The notes under the pieces: generated by a model
The model's database searches: none
What the model was told of the DNA's origin: nothing
What the model saw: only the letters and a program-made list of their open reading frames with translations
Program-made: the position numbers and the translations under genes
Source of the DNA: Paracoccus sp. (in: a-proteobacteria)
GTDB taxonomy: Bacteria > Pseudomonadota > Alphaproteobacteria > Rhodobacterales > Rhodobacteraceae
DNA: 64,000 nt
Reading direction: 5' to 3'
Assembly (NCBI RefSeq): GCF_030538655.1
Contig: NZ_JAUNTO010000007.1
Span: 62,001 to 126,000 of the forward strand
Shown: positions 1 through 8,242 of the stretch, in pieces
Numbering within the stretch: position 1 is the stretch's first letter
How the letters are laid out: each line of letters starts with the position of its first letter

Positions 1-1
1 T

Positions 2-328
2 CAGATCGAGGATGAACATGACGAGGCCGAAGGTCGGCTGACCGCCTTGGTCAAACCGGGCGAGTGGTTGATTCAGGCCCGCGCGCCCTTGGCCGATGTC
101 GAGGCTGAAACCGGGCTTCGTCTGGCAACCGGCGAGGAAGAAGAAGAAATCGACACGCTGGGTGGACTGGTCTTTATGCTGACGGGCCGCGTGCCGGTCC
201 GGGGCGAGGTGATCGCGCTGGATTCGGGGGCCGAAATCGAGATCGTCGATGCCGACCCGCGCCGGATCAAGCGGGTGCGGTTGCGTGCCCCCAAGGATCG
301 CCCGGCGGTCGAGGGTAAGGCCGGATAA
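2..328 (+). CDS. CNNM/CorC (hemolysin C-type) protein, C-terminal fragment
   Basis: This is the 3' end of a gene that begins before the window; the reading frame is open from base 2. The visible residues start with QIEDEHDEAEGR, the link that follows the CBS pair in CorC/HlyC proteins. They continue as a CorC_HlyC (transporter-associated) domain: an acidic stretch TGEEEEEIDTLGG, then LTGRVPVRGE and a basic C-terminus. Family members are cytoplasmic or membrane-linked proteins implicated in Mg2+/Co2+ homeostasis; whether this one carries the DUF21 membrane domain cannot be seen. A hairpin with a T-run follows the stop codon. The family call is firm; the transported ion is not shown. Confidence 0.85.
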   Translation, partial: QIEDEHDEAEGRLTALVKPGEWLIQARAPLADVEAETGLRLATGEEEEEIDTLGGLVFMLTGRVPVRGEVIALDSGAEIEIVDADPRRIKRVRLRAPKDRPAVEGKAG

Positions 329-357
329 ACGCAAATCGCCGGGTTATCCATATAACG

Positions 358-378
358 AAGGGGGCGCCTGCCCCTTTT
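358..378 (+). terminator. Rho-independent terminator of the CorC-like gene
   Basis: A six-base-pair stem AAGGGG/CCCCTT with a seven-base loop runs into TTTT, 30 bases past the stop of the upstream gene and just before the end of the converging ABM-GNAT gene. Confidence 0.55.
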
Positions 379-413
379 CCTGATTGGCCTTGCCCCAAGA
401 AGATAAAAAGCCC

Positions 414-1226
414 TTATAGCCGCGAAAAGGCGGCGGCGTGTGTTATGGGGCTGCTGGCGGGCAGTTTTGGCCCTGCCGTCATCAGATGTGGGCCTGCGTA
501 GGGCGAGATCAGCTCGGCTGGCTGAAACCCGAAACGGTGGTAATAGGCCGGATCGCCCAGAACGATGATCGTGTGATCGGCAAAGCTGCTGATCGCGGTG
601 CGGATCAGGGCGCTGCCAATGCCACGGCCATGCAGCGCAGGGTGGACCGCCACCGGGGCCAGTGCCAAGGCCGGACCCGCCGCCGACACCGGCGACAGGG
701 CGACTTGGCCCAGAATGGTGCCCTGTGCCTCGGCCACCAGCGACAGGGCCAGATCGCCATCGGCGCGCAGGCTGGCCAGCAGATCAGCCTCGGCCGTGCT
801 GTCAAAGGCCTGGCGCAGCAATTGCGCGATCCCGTCATGATCGGCACGGGTTTCCGGGCGCAGGCGCGGCAGGGTATCGGTCGCGGTAAAGTCGCGGCGG
901 ATCGCGGCGCTGTTTTGTCCCCATGTGCTGGCTTGGGTCCGGCTCTGGTGCGCGGCGAATGCCGTCGTGTCGGTGAACAGTTCGTTCAGGTGCCAGATCA
1001 TCGGATCGTTGTCCTGCGCGATGTCAAAGCGCAGGCAACCCGGCTCGGCCCGGCTGGCGGTGATGTGATCGGGCAGCAGGCGCATCGCCAGCAGCATCTG
1101 ATTCATGTCCGCGCAGATCAGCCGCCCGGTCAGCGCGCGCAGAGGTGGTGAGATTGCGATCTCGATGCCGGTTTCGGGCATGGGGTGGTGATGGGTGTGA
1201 TGATGCCCGCAGGCGCAGCCGGTCAT
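414..1226 (-). CDS. Fused antibiotic-biosynthesis-monooxygenase (ABM) domain and GNAT acetyltransferase
   Basis: The 270-residue protein has three parts. Residues 1-16 form a Cys/His-rich head (MTGCACGHHHTHHH) that could bind metal. Residues about 20-110 resemble a ferredoxin-like ABM (quinol monooxygenase) domain, with the typical MNQMLLAMRLLPDHITASRAEPG and LNELFTDTTAFAAHQ segments. Residues about 120-260 are a GNAT N-acetyltransferase of the YhbS type: RPETRADHDGIAQLLRQAF, then the acetyl-CoA loop VHPALHGRGIGSALI, and DPAYYHRFGFQPA near the end. ABM domains oxidise small aromatic or quinol substrates or act as sensors; GNAT domains acetylate amines. The fusion suggests consecutive steps on one substrate, but no substrate is evident. 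It is a single-gene unit. Confidence 0.8.
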   Translation of the reverse strand: MTGCACGHHHTHHHPMPETGIEIAISPPLRALTGRLICADMNQMLLAMRLLPDHITASRAEPGCLRFDIAQDNDPMIWHLNELFTDTTAFAAHQSRTQASTWGQNSAAIRRDFTATDTLPRLRPETRADHDGIAQLLRQAFDSTAEADLLASLRADGDLALSLVAEAQGTILGQVALSPVSAAGPALALAPVAVHPALHGRGIGSALIRTAISSFADHTIIVLGDPAYYHRFGFQPAELISPYAGPHLMTAGPKLPASSPITHAAAFSRL

Positions 1227-1305
1227 GTCTGGTTCCCCTCGCTTTGGGCCAGCCTACTGGCCCGCGCGCGATGCCGCCAGCCGTGCAAAGGTCTGGCAAG
1301 GGTCG

Positions 1306-2118
1306 TCAACGGATCAGGGCATGGAAATCAGGGTATTTGTCACGCGCTGGTTGGCCTGCCGTATAGCCCAGCATTGCGGGTGCGGTATAGGGATCGTCAT
1401 CCGTGCCGGGGTGGCAGGCGTGCAGATACATCCGGGTGACGGATTCGGTTGCGCCAAAGACCTGTGGCAGAGGCAGCACGATCCAGCTTGCGCCGGTCGC
1501 AAACGCGGGCCGCAGCGGCGAGCAAAAGAATTGCACTGTTACCGGATCGGACCATTCCAGTCCGGCAGGCGGTGTGTCGGGATAGTTCGCGCCCGGATGC
1601 TGGCTATAGGCCAGCCGCTGCGTCACCTTGATCCTGCGCCCTGGAACCGCGATGCTGCCTTGCGCGATCTGATGGGGCGCGGACTGATCGACCCAGGAAC
1701 AACCGTCCATGTGACAGCGCCCGGCAAAAGCGTCCGGTGGCGGCGGATGATCTGCACCGCGCACACAGATTGCGACGCTGTCGCCAAACCAGCAGGCCGG
1801 GTCGTCAGTATTCCGCTGCACCGCGCCCCAATCAGTGGTTTTGTCATCGGGACTGGTGCCGCCAAGTGTGCCTTGACCGGGGGCGGCGATGTGCAGCGAT
1901 ACCGATGCTGCTCCGGCGATCAGGCTGCCATCCTGCATTCGCACCGTAAAGCTGCCGCCGCGCTGGATGTGAAAATCGCAGGGACCAGTGGCGCTTTGAT
2001 GCGCGCGGGCGATTTCGCATTGCGCGGGGGGCGCGGCTTGGACGGACAGGGCAGCCAGACCGATAAGCAGGGCGGACAAAATCAGGCGCATGGGCGATCT
2101 CGGGCGTGATGCTGCCAT
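1306..2118 (-). CDS. Secreted cysteine-rich protein of unknown function
   Basis: Starting at the ATG at 2118 (AGGGG about nine bases upstream) gives 270 residues with a signal peptide: basic n-region (RPRSPMR), hydrophobic core LILSALLIGLAALS and a likely VQA cleavage site. A second ATG at 2091 would give a shorter signal peptide. An upstream extension to 2289 is unlikely because it overlaps the divergent haem-protein gene. The mature part has about eight cysteines spaced in pairs (for example ACWFGDSVAIC and CHMDGC), suggesting disulphide bonds in the periplasm. No catalytic motif or known domain was recognised. The gene stands alone between the ABM-GNAT gene and the haem-protein pair. Confidence 0.65.
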   Translation of the reverse strand: MAASRPRSPMRLILSALLIGLAALSVQAAPPAQCEIARAHQSATGPCDFHIQRGGSFTVRMQDGSLIAGAASVSLHIAAPGQGTLGGTSPDDKTTDWGAVQRNTDDPACWFGDSVAICVRGADHPPPPDAFAGRCHMDGCSWVDQSAPHQIAQGSIAVPGRRIKVTQRLAYSQHPGANYPDTPPAGLEWSDPVTVQFFCSPLRPAFATGASWIVLPLPQVFGATESVTRMYLHACHPGTDDDPYTAPAMLGYTAGQPARDKYPDFHALIR

Positions 2119-2276
2119 GATAAAGCACCCCTGCGTTTGGGGCAAATGTTGGATGACATGCGGTGAATAGGGGAAATGCCGTAACGCCGTGGTGGCAGGT
2201 TTGATTTTTGCCAAGGCTGCCCATCCCTTTTTCTGGTAAACTTTAGCCGTGACCGTAGCAGCAAAAGAGAAACCTG

Positions 2277-2504
2277 ATGTCTGACCCATGGCTTGCGACC
2301 CTGATAACAGCCACTCCGCAAGAAGGATTCGAGCTTGCCGTGACGCTCAGCCGTCGCGGTGTCAAAACCACGCAGCCTGATGTCGAGGTGCTGCAAAAAT
2401 TGCGCCCCGTTTATGCCAATGATGCCGATGCGCTGACGGCGGCGTCGCAGGTGGTGGCGATCAATTTTCAGACCATCGCCGCAGCAAACAACTATTGGCG
2501 CTGA
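2277..2504 (+). CDS. Hexameric tyrosine-coordinated haem protein (HTHP)
   Basis: This 75-residue protein closely matches the HTHP family, first characterised from the marine roseobacter Silicibacter pomeroyi. Those proteins form a ring of six small helical subunits, each binding haem through a tyrosine, with weak peroxidase and catalase activity. Hallmarks seen here are TATPQEGFELAV, VKTTQPD, the segment LRPVYANDADAL holding the probable haem-ligand Tyr46 (Tyr45 after Met removal), and the C-terminal FQTIAAANNYW. There is no signal peptide, so it is presumably cytoplasmic. Only one base separates it from the downstream DUF1971 gene, so the two are probably co-transcribed. Confidence 0.9.
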   Translation: MSDPWLATLITATPQEGFELAVTLSRRGVKTTQPDVEVLQKLRPVYANDADALTAASQVVAINFQTIAAANNYWR

Positions 2505-2505
2505 T

Positions 2506-2775
2506 ATGACCGGACAAATCTATCGCTCGACCGAGGTGTTCACGCAGGACACCATTCCCGATGCGCTGTTGAAGGAACACAAGATCAAGGCTGGTTCGCG
2601 CGGTCTGCTGCGGGTTTTGTCAGGGCGCATCTGGCTGGTTTACGAGGACCGCGACGAACGCATCCTGCTGTCGCCCGACCACCCCGGCCTAATCGAGCCA
2701 CTGGCCCCGCATCACGTCGAACTGGACGGCGCGGTCGCGTTTCAGATTGATTTCATGTATGACTGGCCTGAATGA
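2506..2775 (+). CDS. DUF1971 (TehB/YeaR-like) small cupin-fold protein
   Basis: The 89-residue protein fits the DUF1971 family, named for the N-terminal part of some TehB tellurite-resistance proteins and E. coli YeaR. Visible features are FTQDTIPDALLKEHKIKAGSRGLLRVLSG and the later PHHVELDGAVAFQIDFMY, typical of this small beta-sandwich. E. coli YeaR is induced by nitrate and nitric oxide, but its biochemistry is unknown. Here the gene follows the haem protein after a one-base gap (TGATATG), so translation is probably coupled and the pair may share a role in oxidative or nitrosative stress. That role is inferred from context only. Confidence 0.85.
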   Translation: MTGQIYRSTEVFTQDTIPDALLKEHKIKAGSRGLLRVLSGRIWLVYEDRDERILLSPDHPGLIEPLAPHHVELDGAVAFQIDFMYDWPE

Positions 2776-2790
2776 CGGCGTGAGATGAAC

Positions 2791-2821
2791 GCACCGCCAA
2801 AGTGATCTTTGGCGGTGCTTT
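2791..2821 (+). terminator. Terminator of the HTHP-DUF1971 operon
   Basis: A perfect 11-base-pair stem (GCACCGCCAAA with its complement, loop gtgatc at 2802-2807) is followed by TTT, starting 16 bases after the DUF1971 stop. It closes the two-gene operon and, being nearly symmetrical, could also serve the converging membrane-protein gene. Confidence 0.8.
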
Positions 2822-2853
2822 GCAGGTATATGCCTTGTTTGGTGCAATCCGGA

Positions 2854-3228
2854 TCAGGTCAGCTCAGACTGGGCATAAAGCAGGTCTGTAATAAAAGCGC
2901 TGATAGCATATGCTAAAACGATGCCAAGCAGAAACCCGATCCAGACCATTAAACCCCACCACCGGCGTGTTGCACACAGATAGATCAGCAGTCCCAACGG
3001 TGTGAGCAAGATCGTCAGCAGCCGCGTGCCGCTTCCGACGGTCTGGCCGCGCTGATTTGCATCAGTAGATTGCCATAAAAGGCATAGCACGACGATCCCG
3101 ACCATCTGAATGAAGTCATTCCAGGTATAGGGCGGCATTGCCTCTGGATCGGGCCAGAATATTGCGTCGATCACGGCGCCAATGGCGACATAAACGAGAA
3201 GCACCGCATAGATTTGCCGCGCTGTCAT
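2854..3228 (-). CDS. Small four-helix membrane protein of unknown function
   Basis: The ATG at 3228 overlaps the guaA stop codon in an ATGA arrangement, which favours this start over the GTG two codons upstream. The 124-residue product has about four hydrophobic segments: [50 protein letters not shown] and [21 protein letters not shown]. No known domain was recognised. The four-base overlap implies translational coupling to guaA, although a functional link to GMP synthesis is not obvious. Confidence 0.65.
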   Translation of the reverse strand: MTARQIYAVLLVYVAIGAVIDAIFWPDPEAMPPYTWNDFIQMVGIVVLCLLWQSTDANQRGQTVGSGTRLLTILLTPLGLLIYLCATRRWWGLMVWIGFLLGIVLAYAISAFITDLLYAQSELT

Positions 3229-4781
3229 TCCCACTCGATCGTGCCCGGCGGTTTCGAGGTGATGTCATAGGTCACGCGATTGATGCCGCGCACCTCATTA
3301 ATAATCCGGGTTGCCGTTTCGCCAAGGAAATCATGGCTGAACGGGTAATAATCCGCCGTCATCCCATCGACGGAAGTCACCGCCCGCAGCGCGCAGGCAT
3401 AGTCATAGGTGCGCCCGTCGCCCATCACGCCCACGGTTTTCACCGGCAGAATGGCCACGAAAGCCTGCCAGATGTCGTCATACAGACCGTGCTTGCGGAT
3501 CTGGTCGATGAACACTGCATCGGCCTTGCGCAGAATGTCCAGCTTGTCGCGGGTGATCTCGCCGGGGCAGCGGATGGCAAGGCCGGGGCCGGGGAAGGGG
3601 TGACGGCCGATGAATTGTTCCGGCAGGCCCAACTCGCGGCCAAGGGCGCGGACCTCATCCTTGAACAGCTCGCGCAGCGGTTCGACCAGCTTCAGGCCCA
3701 TCTTTTCGGGCAGACCGCCGACGTTGTGGTGCGATTTGATCGTCACCGAAGGCCCGCCGCTGAAGGACACGCTTTCGATGACGTCAGGGTAAAGCGTCCC
3801 CTGCGCCAGAAACTCGGCCCCCTCGATCTTGCTGGCCTCGCGTTGGAACACGTCGATGAACAGCTTGCCGATGGTCTTGCGCTTGACCTCGGGGTCCGAG
3901 ACACCCTCCAAAGCGCCGATGAACAGGTCGGATTCTTCGGCATGGATCAGCGGGATGTTGTAATGGTCGCGGAACATGCTGACCACTTCATCCGCCTCGT
4001 TCAGCCGCAGCAGCCCGTGATCGACGAAGACGCAGGTCAGTTGGTCGCCAATCGCTTCGTGGATCAGCACAGCGGCGACCGAACTATCGACCCCGCCCGA
4101 CAGACCGCAGATCACCCGCTTATCGCCGACCTGTTCGCGGATTTTGCGGATCGCCTCGTCCTTATAGCTGGCCATTGTCCAGTCGCCGCTAAAGCCCGCC
4201 AGCCGCACGAAATTCTCATACAGCTTGGCGCCGCGCGGGGTGTGATGCACCTCGGGGTGGAATTGCACGGCAAAGAAGTTGCGCGCCGCATCGGCGGTGA
4301 TCGCAAAAGGCGCGCCGGGTGAGGTGCCATAAACCTCAAAGCCGGGTGCCAGCCGCGACACGTGATCGCCGTGGCTCATCCAGACCTGTTCGCGCCCATC
4401 GTCAAACCATCCGTCCAGTAACGGCAGGCGGTCATCCGATGGGGTCACGAAAGCGCGGCCGAATTCGGCGGTGCCATCGCCGCTTTCGACCAGCCCGCCT
4501 AGTTCCTGCATCATCACCTGCTGGCCATAGCAGATGCCAAGGATCGGCACGCCCATCTCGAACGCCAGACGCGGCGGGCGCGGGCTGCCCTCGCGCGTTA
4601 CGCTGTCAGGCCCGCCCGAAAAGATGATCGCGCGGGGGGCAAAGTCGCGCAGAAAATCCTCGGTCACGTTCTGATAGGGGTGGATTTCGCAATAGACGTT
4701 CAACTCGCGCAGACGCCGCGCAATAAGCTGCGTCACCTGAGAGCCAAAGTCGATGATAAGAAGGCGCTGATGCTGGGTCAT
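3225..4781 (-). CDS. guaA: Glutamine-hydrolysing GMP synthase
   Basis: GuaA converts XMP to GMP using ATP and ammonia released from glutamine, the last step of guanine nucleotide synthesis. The 518-residue length is normal. The N-terminal class I amidotransferase domain shows [15 protein letters not shown], the nucleophile motif GICYGQQ and the His/Glu pair in FHPEVHHT. The ATP-pyrophosphatase domain follows, with the P-loop [10 protein letters not shown], and the C-terminal dimerisation domain ends in KPPGTIEWE. It is probably the first gene of a two-gene operon with the small membrane protein. Nothing unusual is seen. Confidence 0.98.
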   Translation of the reverse strand: MTQHQRLLIIDFGSQVTQLIARRLRELNVYCEIHPYQNVTEDFLRDFAPRAIIFSGGPDSVTREGSPRPPRLAFEMGVPILGICYGQQVMMQELGGLVESGDGTAEFGRAFVTPSDDRLPLLDGWFDDGREQVWMSHGDHVSRLAPGFEVYGTSPGAPFAITADAARNFFAVQFHPEVHHTPRGAKLYENFVRLAGFSGDWTMASYKDEAIRKIREQVGDKRVICGLSGGVDSSVAAVLIHEAIGDQLTCVFVDHGLLRLNEADEVVSMFRDHYNIPLIHAEESDLFIGALEGVSDPEVKRKTIGKLFIDVFQREASKIEGAEFLAQGTLYPDVIESVSFSGGPSVTIKSHHNVGGLPEKMGLKLVEPLRELFKDEVRALGRELGLPEQFIGRHPFPGPGLAIRCPGEITRDKLDILRKADAVFIDQIRKHGLYDDIWQAFVAILPVKTVGVMGDGRTYDYACALRAVTSVDGMTADYYPFSHDFLGETATRIINEVRGINRVTYDITSKPPGTIEWE

Positions 4782-4898
4782 ATCCGCGCTTTAGGCCCGC
4801 CAGCCCGTTGACGCAAGAGGTCAGCGCAGCGCGGAACCCGCTGACCCCGGCGCGCGTTGCGAAAGCTGAATGGAAACAACCATCTGCCGAGGCCAGCC

Positions 4899-5405
4899 AT
4901 GCTTTGCCGTTCTTTGATCGCCGTTGCTGCACTTGCAATGCTGTCCGCCTGCGAAAATGACGCTATGCCGATGGATGTCAGCGATGCGACCACAACCGCA
5001 GCGCAATGCCTGGCTGATCCGGTGCAGTCGCAAGAGATGGAAACTGCCCTGAACGCCGCCCGGCAGGTCGAGGGTAAAACCATCCTGCGCACTCACGCCA
5101 AGCTGGCCGGTATCGCTCAAAGCCACGCCTGCGATATGGCGCGGATGGGGCAGGCGACCGTTGCCGGATCAGACGGCTCGAATATCGTAGAGCGGGCACG
5201 GGCTGTCAGCTATCCGACCTGCGGCGTGGTGCAGCTTGTAACAACGGGCGGCACCCCGACCGAGGTCGTCAACCGCTGGCTGGCCTCGCAACCGCATCGT
5301 GAACAGGTGCTGGGGCAACTGTCAACCGACATCGGCGCGGGCGTCACGATTGGCCCCGATGGTCGCCGCTGGTGGAGCGTGGTGATGGGCTACGATTGCC
5401 GCTAG
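4899..5405 (+). CDS. CAP/SCP-domain lipoprotein
   Basis: Starting at the ATG at 4899 (GAGG seven bases upstream) gives 168 residues. They open with a lipoprotein signal (hydrophobic LIAVAALAML, lipobox LSAC), so the protein is probably anchored by the cysteine. The rest resembles a small bacterial CAP (cysteine-rich secretory/antigen 5) domain. It includes NAARQVEGKTILRTHAKLAGIAQSHACDMAR, a VERARAVSYPTCG segment in place of the usual GENI region, and WLASQPHREQVL followed by IGAGVTIGPDGRRWWSVVMG. Bacterial CAP proteins are secreted and mostly of unknown function. The upstream ATG at 4857 would bury the lipobox and is not preferred. Confidence 0.75.
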   Translation: MLCRSLIAVAALAMLSACENDAMPMDVSDATTTAAQCLADPVQSQEMETALNAARQVEGKTILRTHAKLAGIAQSHACDMARMGQATVAGSDGSNIVERARAVSYPTCGVVQLVTTGGTPTEVVNRWLASQPHREQVLGQLSTDIGAGVTIGPDGRRWWSVVMGYDCR

Positions 5406-5430
5406 GTCCATCCGGGCACGCCCGCCCCGG

Positions 5431-5482
5431 CATCTTTGGTCCGCAAATATCCTCAGGGGGTCCGGGGGCAGAATGCCCCCGG
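5431..5482. repeat. Rhodobacteraceae-type intergenic hairpin repeat, copy A
   Basis: The segment reads CTTTGGTCCGCAAATATCC and then a perfect nine-base-pair stem CCGGGGGCA/TGCCCCCGG with a GAA loop (5462-5482). Related copies lie at 33597-33650 and 39221-39268, all sharing the AAATATCC lead and a GTCCGGGG stem. This copy sits between the converging CAP and livM genes and could act as a two-way terminator. Confidence 0.75.
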
Positions 5483-5499
5483 CGTCGCGGGACGCAACT

Positions 5500-6846
5500 T
5501 TACCGTTCCGGCAACAACCCGCGCGGCGAGAACCGCAGCACCAGCAGTAGCACCAGTCCCATCGTGATAAACCGCATATGCGGCGCACTGCCCAGCAGTT
5601 GCTGTTTCACCGAGCCATCGGGCAGCAGCATGGTCAACAGGCCGATCAGTTGCGGCCCCCAGACCTCAACCTTGATCCAGATGAACCAGATCAGCACCGC
5701 GCCCAGAACCGATCCCCAGTTGTTGCCCGACCCGCCGACGATCACCATCACCCAGATCAGGAAGGTATAGCGCAACGGCACATAGCCGCCGGGCGCCATC
5801 AACCCGTCCAGCGTCACCATCATCGCCCCGGCCATGCCGATCACGGCCGACCCGATGATGAATACCTGCAAATGCCGGGCAGTGACGTTTTTGCCCATGG
5901 CGGCGGCTGCGGTTTCATTATCGCGGATGGCGCGCATCATGCGGCCCCAGGGCGATTTCAGCGCCAGTTCCGCCAGCAGGATCAGCAGCAGCAGCACAAC
6001 AAGGAACAGCAGCATATAGCACAGCTTGACCCATATCCCCGAGGCCTCGGCCACGGTAAAGCCCCAGCTGGCGGCAAAATCCTGAAACTGCGGGTTGCGC
6101 TGAAGCTCGATCTCATAAGGCACCGGGCGTGGGATCGAGGAAATGTTCTTCACCCCGCGGGCCAGCCATTCTTCGTTACGCAGCACGGCGACGATGATTT
6201 CACCGATCCCCAGCGTGGCGATGGCCAGATAATCCGACCGCAGCCCCAGTGCGACCTTGCCCACCCCCCAGGCGGCGGCGGCGGCGAACAGCCCGCCGAC
6301 CGGCCATGCCAGCAGCACCGGCAGACCCAATCCGCCGATATTGCCGAACCGCGCCGACTGATTGGCCTCGATCGCGGTCACGGCAGGGTCAAAGATCATG
6401 CGGAACAGGAAAAACCCGGCGATTAGCACAGCCACCAGCACCAGCCCGCGCAGCCTTCCCTTGGGCATCCGGTGCCAGACCTGTGCGGCCAGCACCATCG
6501 CGCCCAAGCCCACTGCCAAGGACAACAGTAAACGCGGCCCGCCAGCAGCCCATGCCCCTTCAACCGGCGGCAGCGAGATCAGCACCGGGGCCAGCCCGCC
6601 GATGGCCAGAAACCCGACCACGCCCGAGTTGAACAGCCCGGCATAGCCCCACTGCATGTTCACACCCAAGGCCATGATGGCCGAGATCAGCCCCATGTTC
6701 AAAATGGCCAGCGAGGTGTTCCACGATCCCGAAAACAGCCCGTTGCTCATCGTGCCTTCCAGCACGAACAGAATGGCGAGGACGGCGAACAGAACTGGCG
6801 CGCGGAATGGGCTGGAGGCCGTATCAGCTTGACGATTTCCCGACAT
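5500..6846 (-). CDS. livM: Branched-chain amino acid-type ABC transporter, LivM permease
   Basis: This 448-residue inner-membrane permease is the LivM partner of the Liv-type importer. It starts at 6846 with GGGGG seven bases upstream. It has many hydrophobic helices and the LivHM-family segments GYAGLFNSGVVGFLAIGG, RSDYLAIATLGIGEI and the cytoplasmic coupling region LKSPWGRMMRAIRDNETAAAAMGKN, ending in LVLRFSPRGLLPER. It has an extra N-terminal block and a long insert around residues 230-290, so it is longer than E. coli LivM. It begins 11 bases after livH ends and closes the operon. The family transports branched-chain amino acids but also urea or amides; substrate is not shown. Confidence 0.93.
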   Translation of the reverse strand: MSGNRQADTASSPFRAPVLFAVLAILFVLEGTMSNGLFSGSWNTSLAILNMGLISAIMALGVNMQWGYAGLFNSGVVGFLAIGGLAPVLISLPPVEGAWAAGGPRLLLSLAVGLGAMVLAAQVWHRMPKGRLRGLVLVAVLIAGFFLFRMIFDPAVTAIEANQSARFGNIGGLGLPVLLAWPVGGLFAAAAAWGVGKVALGLRSDYLAIATLGIGEIIVAVLRNEEWLARGVKNISSIPRPVPYEIELQRNPQFQDFAASWGFTVAEASGIWVKLCYMLLFLVVLLLLILLAELALKSPWGRMMRAIRDNETAAAAMGKNVTARHLQVFIIGSAVIGMAGAMMVTLDGLMAPGGYVPLRYTFLIWVMVIVGGSGNNWGSVLGAVLIWFIWIKVEVWGPQLIGLLTMLLPDGSVKQQLLGSAPHMRFITMGLVLLLVLRFSPRGLLPER

Positions 6847-6857
6847 GTTCAGCCCCC

Positions 6858-7865
6858 TTATACAGATTTGCCACGGAACAGCCCGGTCGGGCGGAACAGC
6901 AGAACGGCGATCAGGATGATAAAGCTGACCGCAAATTTATATTCGGTGGACAGCAGTTGCAGCAGCCCGCCCGGTTGCCAGTCGGGGAACAGGTATCCCG
7001 CGATTTTGACCCAAGGATAGGTGATCGCCACCTCGGAAAAGGCGACGATGAACCCGCCCGCGATGGCCCCCACCGGGCTGCCCAGACCTCCGACGATGGC
7101 GGCGGCAAAGATCGGCAGCAGGATCTGGAAATAGTTGAACGCCTTGAAGGACTTGTCCAGACCATACAGTGTGCCCGCAATGGTCATCAGCGCGGCGGCG
7201 ATAAGCCACGTCTGGCGCACCACTCGTTCCGGGTCGATGCCCGACAGCAGCGCCAGATCCTCGTTATCGGAATAGGCGCGCATCGCCTTGCCCGACCGGG
7301 TGCGATTCAGAAACCAGAACAGCGCGGCGACGACCAGAAAGGCGACCACGACGGTCAACGCTTGTGTGCTGCGCAGCGCCAGACCCTCGCTCAGCCCGGT
7401 CAGTTCGCGGAATTCGCGCACACTGATGACGAACCGTGCACCGTCGTCAAAGCGGATTTCGTCCACGCCGATGACCAGACGGGTCAGGCCGTTCATGATG
7501 AACATCACCCCGACCGAGGCCATGACCAGAATGATCGGCGGCGATTTCTTGGCGCGATAGAACCGATAGACCGCGCGATCCGTCCCCAGCACCAGCAAAG
7601 CCGTCGCGGCGATACCCAAGGGCAGCGCCAGCAAGGCGGTGGGCAGCGGACCAAAGCTGATGCCCATGGATTGCAGCCACCATGTGAACAGGATCACCAT
7701 AGCGGTGCCAAAGGCCATCGTGTCGCCATGAGCAAAGTTGGAAAATCGCAGGATGCCATAGATCAGCGTCACCCCAAGCGCCCCAAGCGCAAGCTGCGCG
7801 CCATAGGCAGCGGCGGGGATGAACACAAAGTTCAGAAAGGTGACAAAGGCGTTCAGAATGTCCAT
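6858..7865 (-). CDS. livH: Branched-chain amino acid-type ABC transporter, LivH permease
   Basis: The start chosen is the ATG at 7865, which overlaps by one base the stop (TAATG) of the preceding small gene. It gives 335 residues beginning MDILNAFVTFLNFVFIPAA. The family signature GALGVTLIYGILRFSNFAHGD lies near the N-terminus, and the coupling loop RTRSGKAMRAYSDNEDLALLSGI and IVGGLGSPVGAIAGGF are clear, ending in FRPTGLFRGKSV. It is the second membrane subunit with LivM. An upstream extension to 8162 is open in frame but overlaps the preceding gene and lacks family similarity. Confidence 0.94.
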   Translation of the reverse strand: MDILNAFVTFLNFVFIPAAAYGAQLALGALGVTLIYGILRFSNFAHGDTMAFGTAMVILFTWWLQSMGISFGPLPTALLALPLGIAATALLVLGTDRAVYRFYRAKKSPPIILVMASVGVMFIMNGLTRLVIGVDEIRFDDGARFVISVREFRELTGLSEGLALRSTQALTVVVAFLVVAALFWFLNRTRSGKAMRAYSDNEDLALLSGIDPERVVRQTWLIAAALMTIAGTLYGLDKSFKAFNYFQILLPIFAAAIVGGLGSPVGAIAGGFIVAFSEVAITYPWVKIAGYLFPDWQPGGLLQLLSTEYKFAVSFIILIAVLLFRPTGLFRGKSV

Positions 7866-8239
7866 TATGCCGCCTCGCTGTATGTGCTGAAATGGGTCAA
7901 TGATCCCGCCTGATCGTCGTTGTGAATGGCTGCGCCGTCCGGCGTGGCCGACAGCGGACAATAGCTGGTGTGCCAACCGCCGATCAGGTGGCTGGCATCG
8001 GTGTGCCGCGGGCCTTGCCGTGTGACGATGCTGGTCGGATCGGCGATGGTGGCGCTGAGCGGCCTTTCGTCGGTCGGGGGGGCGGGCAGATAGACCGTGA
8101 CACGATGATCCGAGACGGTGCAATCGGCATCCCGGCATCGCGTCGCAAATTGGCAAAGCCATTGTGGCTTGATCGTCTGCTGGGCCAGCGCGGCGGGGGC
8201 AGGCGCCGGTATAAGAGTGGCGGCAAGTGGCATATGCAT
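7865..8239 (-). CDS. Small secreted protein embedded in the liv operon
   Basis: The gene fits exactly between livF and livH: its ATG lies three bases after the livF stop, with GGGGGG seven bases upstream, and its TAA overlaps the livH start by one base. The 124-residue product begins with a short signal-like sequence (MPLAATLIPAPAPAALAQ) and the mature part contains four cysteines (WLCQFATRCRDADC and a later SYCPL). No family was recognised. Tight coupling on both sides argues that it is a real gene expressed with the transporter, perhaps as a periplasmic accessory. This role is an inference; Liv operons do not usually carry such a gene. Confidence 0.6.
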   Translation of the reverse strand: MHMPLAATLIPAPAPAALAQQTIKPQWLCQFATRCRDADCTVSDHRVTVYLPAPPTDERPLSATIADPTSIVTRQGPRHTDASHLIGGWHTSYCPLSATPDGAAIHNDDQAGSLTHFSTYSEAA

Positions 8240-8242
8240 CGC

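Noticed and set aside
1225..2109. Plus-strand open frame of 294 codons
   Set aside because: Antisense to the secreted Cys-rich protein, which has a signal peptide and start signals; the plus-strand translation has no recognisable features.
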